A stretch of DNA of 64,000 bases from Rhodoferax sp. Lineage in GTDB: Bacteria; Pseudomonadota; Gammaproteobacteria; Burkholderiales; Burkholderiaceae_C. Position numbers and translations under genes: made by a program. Every line of letters begins with the position of its first letter. Position 1 is the first letter of the stretch. The stretch lies in assembly GCF_018780565.1 (NCBI RefSeq), contig NZ_JADMJN010000015.1:1-64000 (forward strand), read 5' to 3'. Below, piece by piece: positions 1 through 8,079 of the stretch. Below the pieces are notes generated by a model, which saw only the letters and a list, made by a program, of their open reading frames with translations, searched no databases and was not told the DNA's origin.

Positions 1-498
1 AGATATTGCCCAGACATTCAACCGTCCGCAAGAACGGTATTCGTCGGTCGCTTACTGAAGGGCGATGAAATCAGTCTTTACGCCAAAATGGGGGCCGTAT
101 GCGACGTGTACGACGCCATCACATCCAACCGGCCCTATAAATCGGGTTGGGATCCGGCCGAGTCCCTGCGAAAGATGGCCGAGTGGACCAACGGTCATTT
201 TGATCCCAAGATTTTCCAGGCTTTTGTGAAAAGCATGGGTATTTACCCCGTGGGTTCTCTGGTTCGCCTGACGTCCGGGCGCATTGGCGTGGTGATTGAG
301 CAAACGGCCAAATCACTGACCACGCCTTGCGTCAAGGTTTTCTTTTCTACCAAATCCAATATGCGCATCGTGCCTCAGGTCATCGACTTGTCGCGCACGG
401 ATGGCACGGAAAAAATTGCCGGCCGTGAAGACCCTGCTAAGTGGCGGTTTTCCGACCTCAATGAGCTGTGGTCCGGCTTGCCCAAAGCTCCTTGGTGA
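1..498 (+). CDS. HD-GYP domain protein, C-terminal part (gene enters from upstream)
   Basis: HD-GYP proteins usually hydrolyse cyclic di-GMP. The frame is open from base 1 to the TGA at 496-498. It carries the end of the HD-GYP fold: LKGDEISLYAKMGAV, then CDVYDAITSNRPYKSGW, which matches the conserved DVYDA-T--RPY block. A tail of about 80 residues follows, of a kind common in Burkholderiales HD-GYP proteins. The HD half lies outside the window. The in-frame residues just before LKGDEI read FVGRL instead of the expected HHE--DG-GYP stretch, so the protein may be degenerate at its second metal site, or a frameshift may lie near the window edge. The ATG at base 88 is internal and is not the start. 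Confidence 0.72.
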   Translation, partial: RYCPDIQPSARTVFVGRLLKGDEISLYAKMGAVCDVYDAITSNRPYKSGWDPAESLRKMAEWTNGHFDPKIFQAFVKSMGIYPVGSLVRLTSGRIGVVIEQTAKSLTTPCVKVFFSTKSNMRIVPQVIDLSRTDGTEKIAGREDPAKWRFSDLNELWSGLPKAPW

Positions 499-539
499 GC
501 GTTTTCATTGTCGTTGCCATCAGAAGTTGGCCCCAAGAT

Positions 540-575
540 AAATAGCGCACAGCCCTCGCGAGCTGTGCGCTATTT
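540..575. terminator. Hairpin between convergent genes
   Basis: A perfect 14-bp inverted repeat (aaatagcgcacagc and its complement) is separated by 8 bases and lies between the HD-GYP stop and the acyl-CoA dehydrogenase stop. Its AT-rich arm ends could serve as U-tracts in both directions, so it fits a bidirectional intrinsic terminator. Confidence 0.6.
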
Positions 576-592
576 GCTATCAAAATGAAAGC
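576..592 (+). repeat. GCTAT-N7-NNAGC mini-repeat copy 1
   Basis: GCTAT, then caaaatg, then AAAGC, directly downstream of the hairpin at 540-575. It is intergenic and is one of eleven similar 17-bp units in this window. Confidence 0.4.
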
Positions 593-621
593 ATCGGCTA
601 CCAAGGCCGATGCATTATGGT

Positions 622-1896
622 TTAGCAGCCGCGTGTGATCGGCATTTCGACCGGCTTGGCATTGACAGCGTATTTGCCCAACTCCAGCTTGGCGATGGCA
701 TTGCGGTGCACTTCGTCCGGACCATCCGCAAAGCGCAGGGTGCGCGCGTTGACATAGCTGTAAGCCAATGGGAAGTCGTCACACATGCCGCCGCCGCCGT
801 GCACCTGCATGGCCCAGTCGATCACCTGGCAAGCCATGCTTGGTGCCACTACCTTGATCATGGCAATTTCGTTCTTGGCGAACTTGTTGCCACCTACGTC
901 CATCATCCAGGCTGCTTTGAGGGTCAACAAACGGGCCATGTCGATCTTGCAACGGGCTTCGGCGATTCGCTCCTGAGTCACGGTTTGCGACGCAATTGTC
1001 TTGCCAAAGGCAACGCGTGAGGAGGCGCGTTTGCACATCAGCTCCAGCGCCCGCTCTGCCAGGCCAATCAGGCGCATGCAATGGTGAATACGGCCAGGTC
1101 CAAGACGACCTTGTGCGATTTCGAAGCCGCGGCCTTCGCCGAGCAGAATGTTGGAAACCGGCACCCGAACGTTCTCGAACAGGACTTCCATATGGCCGTG
1201 TGGGGCATCGTCATAACCCATGACGTTGAGTGCACGAACCACCGTAATGCCAGGGGTGTTGGCAGGCACGATCACCATGCTTTGCTGGGAGTGACGGGGA
1301 GCCTCGGGGTTTGTCTTGCCCATCGTGATGTAGACCGCGCAACGTGGGTCACCCGCACCGGAAGTCCACCATTTGCGACCGTTGATGATGTACTCATCGC
1401 CTTTGCGTTCAATGCTGGTCTGGATGTTGGTTGCATCTGCGGAGGCCACTTCGGGTTCGGTCATGGCGAAGGCAGAGCGGATCTTGCCTTCGAGCAGGGG
1501 TTTGAGCCAGCGTGCCTTGTTTTCTTCCGAACCGTAGCGGGCAATCGTTTCCATGTTGCCGGTGTCAGGTGCCGAGCAATTGAATACTTCGCTGGACCAC
1601 ATGACGCGACCCATGATCTCGGCCAGGGGTGCGTACTCCTGGTTGGTCAGGCCAGCGCCGGTGTAGCCGGACGCTGCTGCGCTGTCCACGGGCAAAAACA
1701 GGTTCCACAAGCCGGCAGCCTGCGCCTTGGGCTTGAGATTTTCGATGGTTTGCAGGGGTGTCCAGCGTTTGCCTGCAGCCGTATTGGCTGCAATTTCCGC
1801 GTGGTAAGCGCCTTCGGAAGGGTAGATGTACTCGTCCATGAAGGACAGCAATCTGGTTTGCAGGTCTTTTGTTTTCTGTGAATAGTCAAAATCCAT
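622..1896 (-). CDS. Acyl-CoA dehydrogenase family protein (ACAD10/11-like)
   Basis: FAD flavoprotein of 424 aa that would alpha,beta-dehydrogenate an acyl-CoA or, in the ACAD10/11 and LvaC subgroup, act on a 4-phosphorylated acyl-CoA. Visible motifs are MTEPEVASADATN near residues 145-157, RKWWTSGAGDP near 173, and ADGPDEVHR at 390-398. The Asp of ADGP sits where medium-chain enzymes have the catalytic Glu of YEGT, which is typical of this subgroup. Length is normal for the family. It is the last gene of a minus-strand run and follows an APH-type phosphotransferase gene by about 46 bases. That pairing is the best clue to its substrate. The family call is firm; the substrate is inferred. Confidence 0.9.
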   Translation of the reverse strand: MDFDYSQKTKDLQTRLLSFMDEYIYPSEGAYHAEIAANTAAGKRWTPLQTIENLKPKAQAAGLWNLFLPVDSAAASGYTGAGLTNQEYAPLAEIMGRVMWSSEVFNCSAPDTGNMETIARYGSEENKARWLKPLLEGKIRSAFAMTEPEVASADATNIQTSIERKGDEYIINGRKWWTSGAGDPRCAVYITMGKTNPEAPRHSQQSMVIVPANTPGITVVRALNVMGYDDAPHGHMEVLFENVRVPVSNILLGEGRGFEIAQGRLGPGRIHHCMRLIGLAERALELMCKRASSRVAFGKTIASQTVTQERIAEARCKIDMARLLTLKAAWMMDVGGNKFAKNEIAMIKVVAPSMACQVIDWAMQVHGGGGMCDDFPLAYSYVNARTLRFADGPDEVHRNAIAKLELGKYAVNAKPVEMPITRGC

Positions 1897-1942
1897 GAGA
1901 TCTCCAGTGATGTAAGGTTAAAAAATTGGCTACGTTGTCGGG

Positions 1943-3028
1943 TCAGGCTTGCTGGGCAAATTTCCAGGCCATTTGGGCAAGTGGTCTTGCGCCGGCTGCC
2001 GACTTCACCGCTTGTGCGCTGGAAGCAGTGCCCGCTTCAACACGCTTGGCAATGCCCTGCAAAATGGCGGAAAGACGGAACAGGTTGTAGGCCAGGTAGA
2101 AATTCCAGTCGGCCTTGAGTGCCTCGGGTGTTGTTATGCCCGTGCGCTCGCAATAGAGGCGGATGTACTCGGCTTCCGTGGGAATCCCCAGGCTGGCCAC
2201 ATCCAGGCCGCCGATGCCGCGGAAAGAGCCGGGTGGAATATGCCAGGCCATGCAGTGGTAACTGAAGTCGGCCAGGGGATGACCCAGCGTGGACAGTTCC
2301 CAGTCCAGTACCGCCACGATGCGCGGCTCGGTCGGGTGAAACATCACGTTGTCGAGGCGGTAATCGCCGTGCACGATGCTGACCATGTTTTCGGCCCGTG
2401 CCATGGCTGGAATATGCTGGGGCAGCCATGCCATGAGCTTGTCCATCTCTTCGATGGGTTGGGTGATGGAGGCGACATACTGCTTGCTCCATCGACCGAT
2501 CTGGCGTTCGAAATAGTTGCCGGGTTTGCCATAGCCAGCCAGCCCGCGGTCGGCGAATTTGACCGTGTGCAGGGCGGATATGACACGGTTCATTTCGTTG
2601 TAGATTGCGCCGCGCTCCGGGTTGCTCATGCCCGGCAAGGTCTGATCCCACAGGATGCGACCTTGCATGAACTCCATCACATAGAAGGCGCGACCAATCA
2701 CGCTCTCGTCTTCGCACAGACAGTACATGCGGGGCACCGGTACGTCGGTTCCCTGCAAGCCCGTCATGACGGCGAATTCACGCTCAATGGCATGTGCCGA
2801 GGGCAGCAATTTGGCGACGGGGCCGGGCTTGGCGCGCATCACATAGCTTTGGGATGGCGTATTGAGCTTGTAGGTGGGATTGGACTGCCCGCCTTTGAAA
2901 GACTCAACGGTCAAAGGACCGGCGAAGCCAGGCAGGTTTTTTTGCAGCCACGCCGAAAGGGCGGCAATGTCGAACGACTGGTTGTCGGAAACAGGGCGTG
3001 TGCCGGTGAAATGGTCAAAATCGCTCAT
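1943..3028 (-). CDS. APH-family phosphotransferase (LvaA / ACAD11 N-domain-like)
   Basis: Aminoglycoside-phosphotransferase fold of 361 aa. The Brenner motif VHGDYRLDNVMF lies at about 219-230, and the metal-binding AVLDWELSTLGHP follows with Asp near 242. This subgroup is usually found beside, or fused to, ACAD10/11-type acyl-CoA dehydrogenases and phosphorylates 4-hydroxyacyl-CoA rather than an antibiotic. The next gene downstream is such a dehydrogenase, so a catabolic role is likely. I chose the ATG at 3028 (MSDFDHFTG). A TTG at 3061 would extend the frame into the end of the regulator gene, and the ATG leaves a 16-base gap instead. Confidence 0.82.
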   Translation of the reverse strand: MSDFDHFTGTRPVSDNQSFDIAALSAWLQKNLPGFAGPLTVESFKGGQSNPTYKLNTPSQSYVMRAKPGPVAKLLPSAHAIEREFAVMTGLQGTDVPVPRMYCLCEDESVIGRAFYVMEFMQGRILWDQTLPGMSNPERGAIYNEMNRVISALHTVKFADRGLAGYGKPGNYFERQIGRWSKQYVASITQPIEEMDKLMAWLPQHIPAMARAENMVSIVHGDYRLDNVMFHPTEPRIVAVLDWELSTLGHPLADFSYHCMAWHIPPGSFRGIGGLDVASLGIPTEAEYIRLYCERTGITTPEALKADWNFYLAYNLFRLSAILQGIAKRVEAGTASSAQAVKSAAGARPLAQMAWKFAQQA

Positions 3029-3044
3029 GGGTAGGTATTTGATT

Positions 3045-3764
3045 TTAGTTATCGGATTCAATGATGCGCATCAGCGCGCTGCGGTCGCGAATGACCAGGC
3101 CACCCGGCTCGATACGAATCGCTTCTTCCCGCTCCATGGACTTCAGTTCCTGATTCACTCGCTGGCGCGAAGCCCCCAGCAATTGCGCCAGCTCTTCTTG
3201 CGCCAACTGCAGGCCAATGCGGGTTTCGCCCGCGTCGCTCAGTGAGGGCACGCCGTAGCTCCGAACCAGGTGCAGCAGTTGCTTGGCCAGCCGGGCGCGC
3301 AGGGGCAGGGTGTTGAGGTCTTCCACCAGCCCGTACAGCTGACGGATGCGACGCGCATGCAAACGCAGCAGTGCTTCGTAGAGTTCGGCGTGGATCGAGA
3401 GAATTTTTTTGAAGTCGGCTCTGGCCACGCACAGAATGGTGCTGTCGCCGTGCGCGTAAGAATCGTGCGTCCGCCGCTCCCCGTCGAAGATAGACACATC
3501 GCCGAACCAGATGCCCGGCTCCACATACGTCAAGGTGATCTGCTTGCCCGAAATGGACGTTGAACTGACCCGTACTGCACCACGGGCACAGGCAATCCAT
3601 TCCTCTGGCGGTTCGCCCCGGGCACATATCAGTTCTTCGTCCTTGTATCTTTTGACGTAAGCGCATCGCAGGATGTCGTGTCGCAGTGAAGGTGACAGTG
3701 ATGAAAACCAGCGACCTGAGTTGATCGCCTCGCGTTCTTCGATGGTAAGAATAGGATCGTCCAT
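3045..3764 (-). CDS. Crp/Fnr-family transcriptional regulator
   Basis: Regulator of 239 aa. An N-terminal cyclic-nucleotide-binding-type beta-roll spans about residues 20-140 (GIWFGDVSIFDGERRTHD region). A dimerisation helix and a C-terminal winged helix-turn-helix follow, with EELAQLLGASRQRVNQEL at about 190-207 as recognition region. There is no Cys cluster as in Fnr, so oxygen sensing through an Fe-S cluster is unlikely. It lies 16 bases before the phosphotransferase ATG and 116 bases after the enoyl-CoA hydratase gene on the same strand. It may control this acyl-CoA cluster; that is inferred from position only. Confidence 0.88.
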   Translation of the reverse strand: MDDPILTIEEREAINSGRWFSSLSPSLRHDILRCAYVKRYKDEELICARGEPPEEWIACARGAVRVSSTSISGKQITLTYVEPGIWFGDVSIFDGERRTHDSYAHGDSTILCVARADFKKILSIHAELYEALLRLHARRIRQLYGLVEDLNTLPLRARLAKQLLHLVRSYGVPSLSDAGETRIGLQLAQEELAQLLGASRQRVNQELKSMEREEAIRIEPGGLVIRDRSALMRIIESDN

Positions 3765-3880
3765 GGCCTGTCTTTTTAGTGACTGAAAACATCCCCATTG
3801 TCGCGCGCGGGACGAGGTGTTGAAATTAGGGTTGTCGCTTGGGTGTCTGCATGCCTTCCCACGGGCTTGTGCATCGGTTT

Positions 3881-4660
3881 TTATTCAAAGCGTGGTGTCG
3901 TTTTGCCGAGGAATGCCGAAATACCGATGCCTGCATTGGGATGGTGAAGATTGCGCACGAAATGATCACGTTCGCGTGTCAGGTGCTCAATCAGTGTGGC
4001 CTGCGGGGCTTCGCTGATCAGGGTCTTGATGCTGGTCAAGGCATTGGGTGCCCGTTCGTTAAGCCGCTTGGCAAGGGCGAGCGCCTCCGACAGCGCCATC
4101 CCCGGGGCAGTGACCCGGTTGACTATGCCAAGCGTATGCAGTCGGATTGCAGTGGCGCGCTCGCCGCACATCAACAATTCGGTTACGAGCTGACGCGGCA
4201 GCGACTGGGCAAGGCTCCAGCTGCCGCCGCCGTCGGGTGAGAGCGCGATGTTGCTGTAAGCCATGACAAAGGCCGCGTTCTCGGCTGCGACGATAAAGTC
4301 GCAGGCCAGCGCAAGGGAAAACCCCGCACCGGCGGCAGCACCTTCGACCGCCGCAATGACAGGCTTGGGAAAGCTCTTGATGGCTTCGATCCAGTTGTGT
4401 AGGGCCTCAATGCTTTGTGCCTGTACCGACTCCGGTTGTTGCCGGTTGGCCTGCAGGCGCTGCAGGTTGCCTCCAGCGCTGAACAGGTTTCCTTCACCGA
4501 CAATGACCACAGACCGGGTTTCATCGGAGCTTTCGGCCAGGCCCAGGGCTTCAATGCCTGCGGTGTAGATTTCAGGCCCCAGGGCGTTGCGGTGCTCCGG
4601 GTTGGAGAGGGTCAGTACCAGCGTCTGGCCCTGGCTGCTTCGTTTGAGTTCGGCGGTCAT
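3881..4660 (-). CDS. Enoyl-CoA hydratase/isomerase family protein
   Basis: Crotonase-fold protein of 259 aa, a normal length. The oxyanion-hole segments are FSAGGNLQ at 60-67 and EGAAAGAGF at 106-114. NIALSPDGGGSW at about 137-148 carries Asp at the position used for catalysis in PaaG-type isomerase/hydratases. The role would be hydration or isomerisation of an enoyl-CoA in a beta-oxidation-like route. It starts 9 bases after the stop of the 3-hydroxyacyl-CoA dehydrogenase gene and is surely cotranscribed with it. A PaaG-like role in phenylacetate breakdown is possible, but no other paa genes are here. Confidence 0.88.
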   Translation of the reverse strand: MTAELKRSSQGQTLVLTLSNPEHRNALGPEIYTAGIEALGLAESSDETRSVVIVGEGNLFSAGGNLQRLQANRQQPESVQAQSIEALHNWIEAIKSFPKPVIAAVEGAAAGAGFSLALACDFIVAAENAAFVMAYSNIALSPDGGGSWSLAQSLPRQLVTELLMCGERATAIRLHTLGIVNRVTAPGMALSEALALAKRLNERAPNALTSIKTLISEAPQATLIEHLTRERDHFVRNLHHPNAGIGISAFLGKTTPRFE

Positions 4661-4669
4661 GATTGGGAC

Positions 4670-6190
4670 CTATTCTTCTTCGTGCAGGAGGCTCAAGCCG
4701 ATGGCGCCACGCCGACGCAGCCAGGGGCTGGGGCGGTAGCGGGGGTCGCCGTACACGGTTTGCATATTGAACAGCACCTCAAGAACGTTGGTTGGTCCGT
4801 ACAGATTGCCCATGGCCAAGGGCCCCATCGGGTATCCCAGGCCCAGAGTGACCGCAGTTTCGAGATCCTTGGGCGAGCAAATGCCCTGCTGGCACATGTC
4901 GGCTGCAATGTTGACGATGGTGGCCACCACCCGCTGGGTCACAAAACCACCGCTGTCCCGTATGACACTCACGGCTTTGCCGTCGCGGGCCATCAAGGCG
5001 TGGGCCGCCTGACGCATGTCGGGACGGGTGGCGGGATTGGTAGCCAGTACCCGGCGCTTGGTGGCGTTGTCGTCCACCATCATGTCAATTCCGATGGTGC
5101 GGGCGGGGTCCAGACGCTCCACCACAGCAACGGTGGTGATGTCAAAACCCAGTGGCGCCACCAGGGTGAGCGCTGCGGGAGATGGCGAGGTGCCGGTTTC
5201 GACTTTGGCCCCCAGATTTTTGAGCAACTGGTACAGCTCAGCGCGACGCGCGGCACGGGTCGAGACCCATACCGGAGGCATTTCATCAACTTGCGGTGGC
5301 GGGGGCTCGGGCGCTATCTGGGCCATGCCACCTTCGTAGCGGTAAAAGCCTTCCCCCACCTTTTTGCCAACAATACCGCCGGCCAGCCGCTGGGCGGTGA
5401 TCACGCTGGGCCGGTAGCGTGGCTCTTCGTAGTATTGGTGGTAAACCGATTCCATGACCGGATGGGACACATCCAGTGCCGTCAGGTCCATCAGCTCGAA
5501 CGGTCCGAGCTTGAAGCCGATCTGGTCTTTCAGGATGCGGTCGATGGTGGCGAAGTCCGCAATGCCTTCACTGACGATACGCAGGGCTTCCGTGCCATAG
5601 CCGCGGCCTGCATGGTTCACGATGAAGCCGGGTGTGTCTTGCGCCTGGACTGGTGTGTGTCCCATCTGCCGTGTGTAAGCCGCCAGGTCGGCGCACACAT
5701 CCGGGTGGGTCTTGAGTCCGGCGATCACCTCCACGACTTTCATCAGAGGGACTGGGTTGAAGAAATGAAAGCCGGCAAACTGCCCGGGCCGTTTGAGCTT
5801 TGCCGCAATGGCGGTGACGGAGAGTGATGACGTGTTAGTGGCCAGAACAGCCGTCGGTCGCACGATGTCTTCCAGCTCCGCGAACAACCCCGACTTGATA
5901 TCCAGCCGTTCGACCACGGCCTCGACGATCAAATCGCAATCAGAGAGGGCAGGTAGTGTCTGCGCACACAGCAGTCGCGATTTGTAGGAAGCCACTTGGG
6001 CGGGATCCAGGCGACCCTTCTCGCCCAGTTTGTCCCATTGCGAAAAGACGGCAGTTTGTGCAGCGCGCGTGGCGTCCGCCTGCATATCAAACAGCAGCAC
6101 GGTACTGCCTGCCTGGACTGAAATTTGGGCGATACCGCGCCCCATGGCTCCGGCACCTACGATGCCAACGGTGGAGAAAATTGGTTTCAT
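4670..6190 (-). CDS. 3-hydroxyacyl-CoA dehydrogenase (PaaH-like, two 3HCDH domains)
   Basis: NAD-dependent enzyme of 506 aa that oxidises 3-hydroxyacyl-CoA to 3-ketoacyl-CoA. The N-terminus has the Rossmann motif VGIVGAGAMGRG (glycines at 12, 14 and 17). GFHFFNPVPLMKVVEVI carries the catalytic His near 142. DTPGFIVNHAGRGYGTEA opens the first C-terminal 3HCDH domain, and a second such domain follows near residue 410 (DSGGFVTQRVVATIVN). This two-domain layout is typical of PaaH/PaaC-type enzymes. It is the first gene of the minus-strand set and is divergent from the FimV-like gene. Confidence 0.9.
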   Translation of the reverse strand: MKPIFSTVGIVGAGAMGRGIAQISVQAGSTVLLFDMQADATRAAQTAVFSQWDKLGEKGRLDPAQVASYKSRLLCAQTLPALSDCDLIVEAVVERLDIKSGLFAELEDIVRPTAVLATNTSSLSVTAIAAKLKRPGQFAGFHFFNPVPLMKVVEVIAGLKTHPDVCADLAAYTRQMGHTPVQAQDTPGFIVNHAGRGYGTEALRIVSEGIADFATIDRILKDQIGFKLGPFELMDLTALDVSHPVMESVYHQYYEEPRYRPSVITAQRLAGGIVGKKVGEGFYRYEGGMAQIAPEPPPPQVDEMPPVWVSTRAARRAELYQLLKNLGAKVETGTSPSPAALTLVAPLGFDITTVAVVERLDPARTIGIDMMVDDNATKRRVLATNPATRPDMRQAAHALMARDGKAVSVIRDSGGFVTQRVVATIVNIAADMCQQGICSPKDLETAVTLGLGYPMGPLAMGNLYGPTNVLEVLFNMQTVYGDPRYRPSPWLRRRGAIGLSLLHEEE

Positions 6191-6258
6191 GCCGGAGATT
6201 ATGACCCGGTGTACCCGGTGCTGGCGACGAACCCGCTGTGAGAAAATGGCGTCATTAC

Positions 6259-8079
6259 ATGAAGCGCCTTTTCGAAATCAAATCATTCTGGGTGGCTGTC
6301 CTGCTGCTCCATGTTGCCTTGTCCAGTTCCGCTTTGACGCTTGGGCGCGTGCGTGGTGCGGTGCTGCTGGGACAGCCTTTGAGTGTCAGTATTCAGGTTC
6401 AGTTTGAGCCGGATGAAGACGTCACGTCATCGTGTTTTGATGCCGACGTCTTTTATGCCGATAGCCGTCAGGAGGCCAGCCGTGTGCGGGTCACCCTGGA
6501 GGCGACATCGGTGCCCAACACAGCCCATGTGCGGGTTGCCTCATCAACCGTCATCGAAGAACCAGTGGTGTCAGTCAATCTGCGTGCGGGGTGTTCCCAG
6601 AACGTGTCCCGTCGCTATGTGCTGCTGGCGGACTTGCCCAGCGAGGTGGCCAGGCCCGCTGCCGCGTCCTTGCTGGCCAGTGCACTTTCCCTGCGCTCGG
6701 TGAATCAAGTCGTGACCTCGCCCGGAAAGGTATTGGCGCCGGTCAAACGAACTGCTGCGATACCTTCTTCGGCCCGAGGCGTGGCGCCCGAGCGGGGTCG
6801 GGGGCGCAACAAGGTGACGAGCAAGTCCCGATTGAAGCTGGATGCGTTGGAGCTGCTGCCTGAGGGTGATCCGGTGCTGAGGTCTTCCTCAGAGTTACTG
6901 AGTGTTCCCTCTGAGGCCGGAGGGCGCCGTGCGCAGGCCGCAGCTCTGTGGAAGGCGCTCAATATGCAGACGCAGGATGTGCTGAGTGACGCTCGACGGC
7001 TGCAGGGGCTGCAGGAAGACCTGAAGGCGCTGCAGGCGCTGGGACTCAAGAACCAAGCGAGTCTGGCCGAGTTGAACGCCCGCCTGCAAAAAGCGCAGTC
7101 TGAGCGTTTTGCCAATGGGCTGGTATACGGTCTTCTGGTGCTGCTGTTGGGTGGCATCATGGGCTTGGTCTACCTGTGGCGTCGACAGCAGCGCGAACGT
7201 GTCGCAGGTGACAATTGGTGGCAAGGTTCACACTTTGCCGCTGTGGCCGATTTGGCCGAAGCGGGTGCGACGGTTCCGAAGCCCGATGCCGTTGATGCGC
7301 TACCTTCGGCTGTTGTTCCTGAGCTTGCACCGGCACCGGAGCCCGCGTCAGCATCAAGGGCGGTGCGACCAGAGCTGGAACATCTGGATATTGATCTCAG
7401 TTCGACGCACCTGGCGCTGGATAGCCCCTCCAAACCCCTTGACGCAAGCCCCCCTCCACGTTTGGACAGTGCGATGCTGGGCACCCCGGTACGGGCTTCG
7501 ATGGGACGCGATTTTTCGCACAGCATGTCCGCATCGTTGTTGACGCTCAATACGCAGGAGCTTTTCGACACGCGCCAGCAAGCCGAGTTTTTCATTGCCC
7601 TTGGGCAGTACGAGCGAGCCATCGAGGTGCTTGAGCGATGCATCGGCATGGAGGGTGAAACCAGTCCGCTGGTGTACCTGGACCTGCTGCAGTTGTTTCA
7701 TACGCTGGCGCGAAAGGCCGATTACCAAAAACTCAGGCAACGCTTCAATGCCTTGTTCAGCGGCTGCGTTCCAGACTACGCAACCTTCAGCAATGAAGGC
7801 AATGGTCTGGAAACCTACCCTGAAGCAATGTCCACCATCGTTGACCTGTGGCCTTCGCGGCTTACGCTTGAAGTCATCGGGGACTTTCTGCTTCGCAGCC
7901 CGCACCCGGAGGTCACCAATTCATTCGACCTTTGTGCTTTTCGCGACCTGCTGACCCTGCATGCCCTGGTGAAAAATGTGATGCCAGCGCAGAATGATCT
8001 GGACTGGACCCCGGAAGCCCCCTCAGCGAAACCCCAGCAGCCGCTGCTGGATATCAACTTCCCTGATCTGACGACCTGA
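6259..8079 (+). CDS. FimV-like membrane protein
   Basis: Protein of 606 aa from the ATG at 6259, which gives a clean signal peptide; the GTG at 6238 is less likely. After the signal sequence the mature start LTLGRVRGAVLLGQPLSV resembles the N-terminal domain of FimV, the polar hub for type IV pili and chemosensory proteins. A Gln/Leu/Ala-rich coiled coil at about 235-285 is followed by one membrane helix (GLVYGLLVLLLGGIMGLVY, about 292-310). The cytoplasmic tail contains a TPR-like segment (AEFFIALGQYERAIEVLERC, about 446-465). I see no LysM motif and the protein is shorter than typical FimV. Its last 26 bases overlap the convergent MFS gene. Confidence 0.68.
   Translation: MKRLFEIKSFWVAVLLLHVALSSSALTLGRVRGAVLLGQPLSVSIQVQFEPDEDVTSSCFDADVFYADSRQEASRVRVTLEATSVPNTAHVRVASSTVIEEPVVSVNLRAGCSQNVSRRYVLLADLPSEVARPAAASLLASALSLRSVNQVVTSPGKVLAPVKRTAAIPSSARGVAPERGRGRNKVTSKSRLKLDALELLPEGDPVLRSSSELLSVPSEAGGRRAQAAALWKALNMQTQDVLSDARRLQGLQEDLKALQALGLKNQASLAELNARLQKAQSERFANGLVYGLLVLLLGGIMGLVYLWRRQQRERVAGDNWWQGSHFAAVADLAEAGATVPKPDAVDALPSAVVPELAPAPEPASASRAVRPELEHLDIDLSSTHLALDSPSKPLDASPPPRLDSAMLGTPVRASMGRDFSHSMSASLLTLNTQELFDTRQQAEFFIALGQYERAIEVLERCIGMEGETSPLVYLDLLQLFHTLARKADYQKLRQRFNALFSGCVPDYATFSNEGNGLETYPEAMSTIVDLWPSRLTLEVIGDFLLRSPHPEVTNSFDLCAFRDLLTLHALVKNVMPAQNDLDWTPEAPSAKPQQPLLDINFPDLTT

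Noticed and set aside
1943..3028. Antibiotic resistance through an aminoglycoside phosphotransferase
   Set aside because: The family fold is shared, but the pairing with an acyl-CoA dehydrogenase and the surrounding catabolic genes point to an acyl-CoA substrate.
1949..3034. A 361-aa plus-strand frame across the phosphotransferase gene
   Set aside because: It mirrors the real gene, has no recognisable motif and no ribosome site. The same holds for the long antisense frames at 4415-5827, 20017-21258, 21992-23230, 39119-40519 and 43299-44660.
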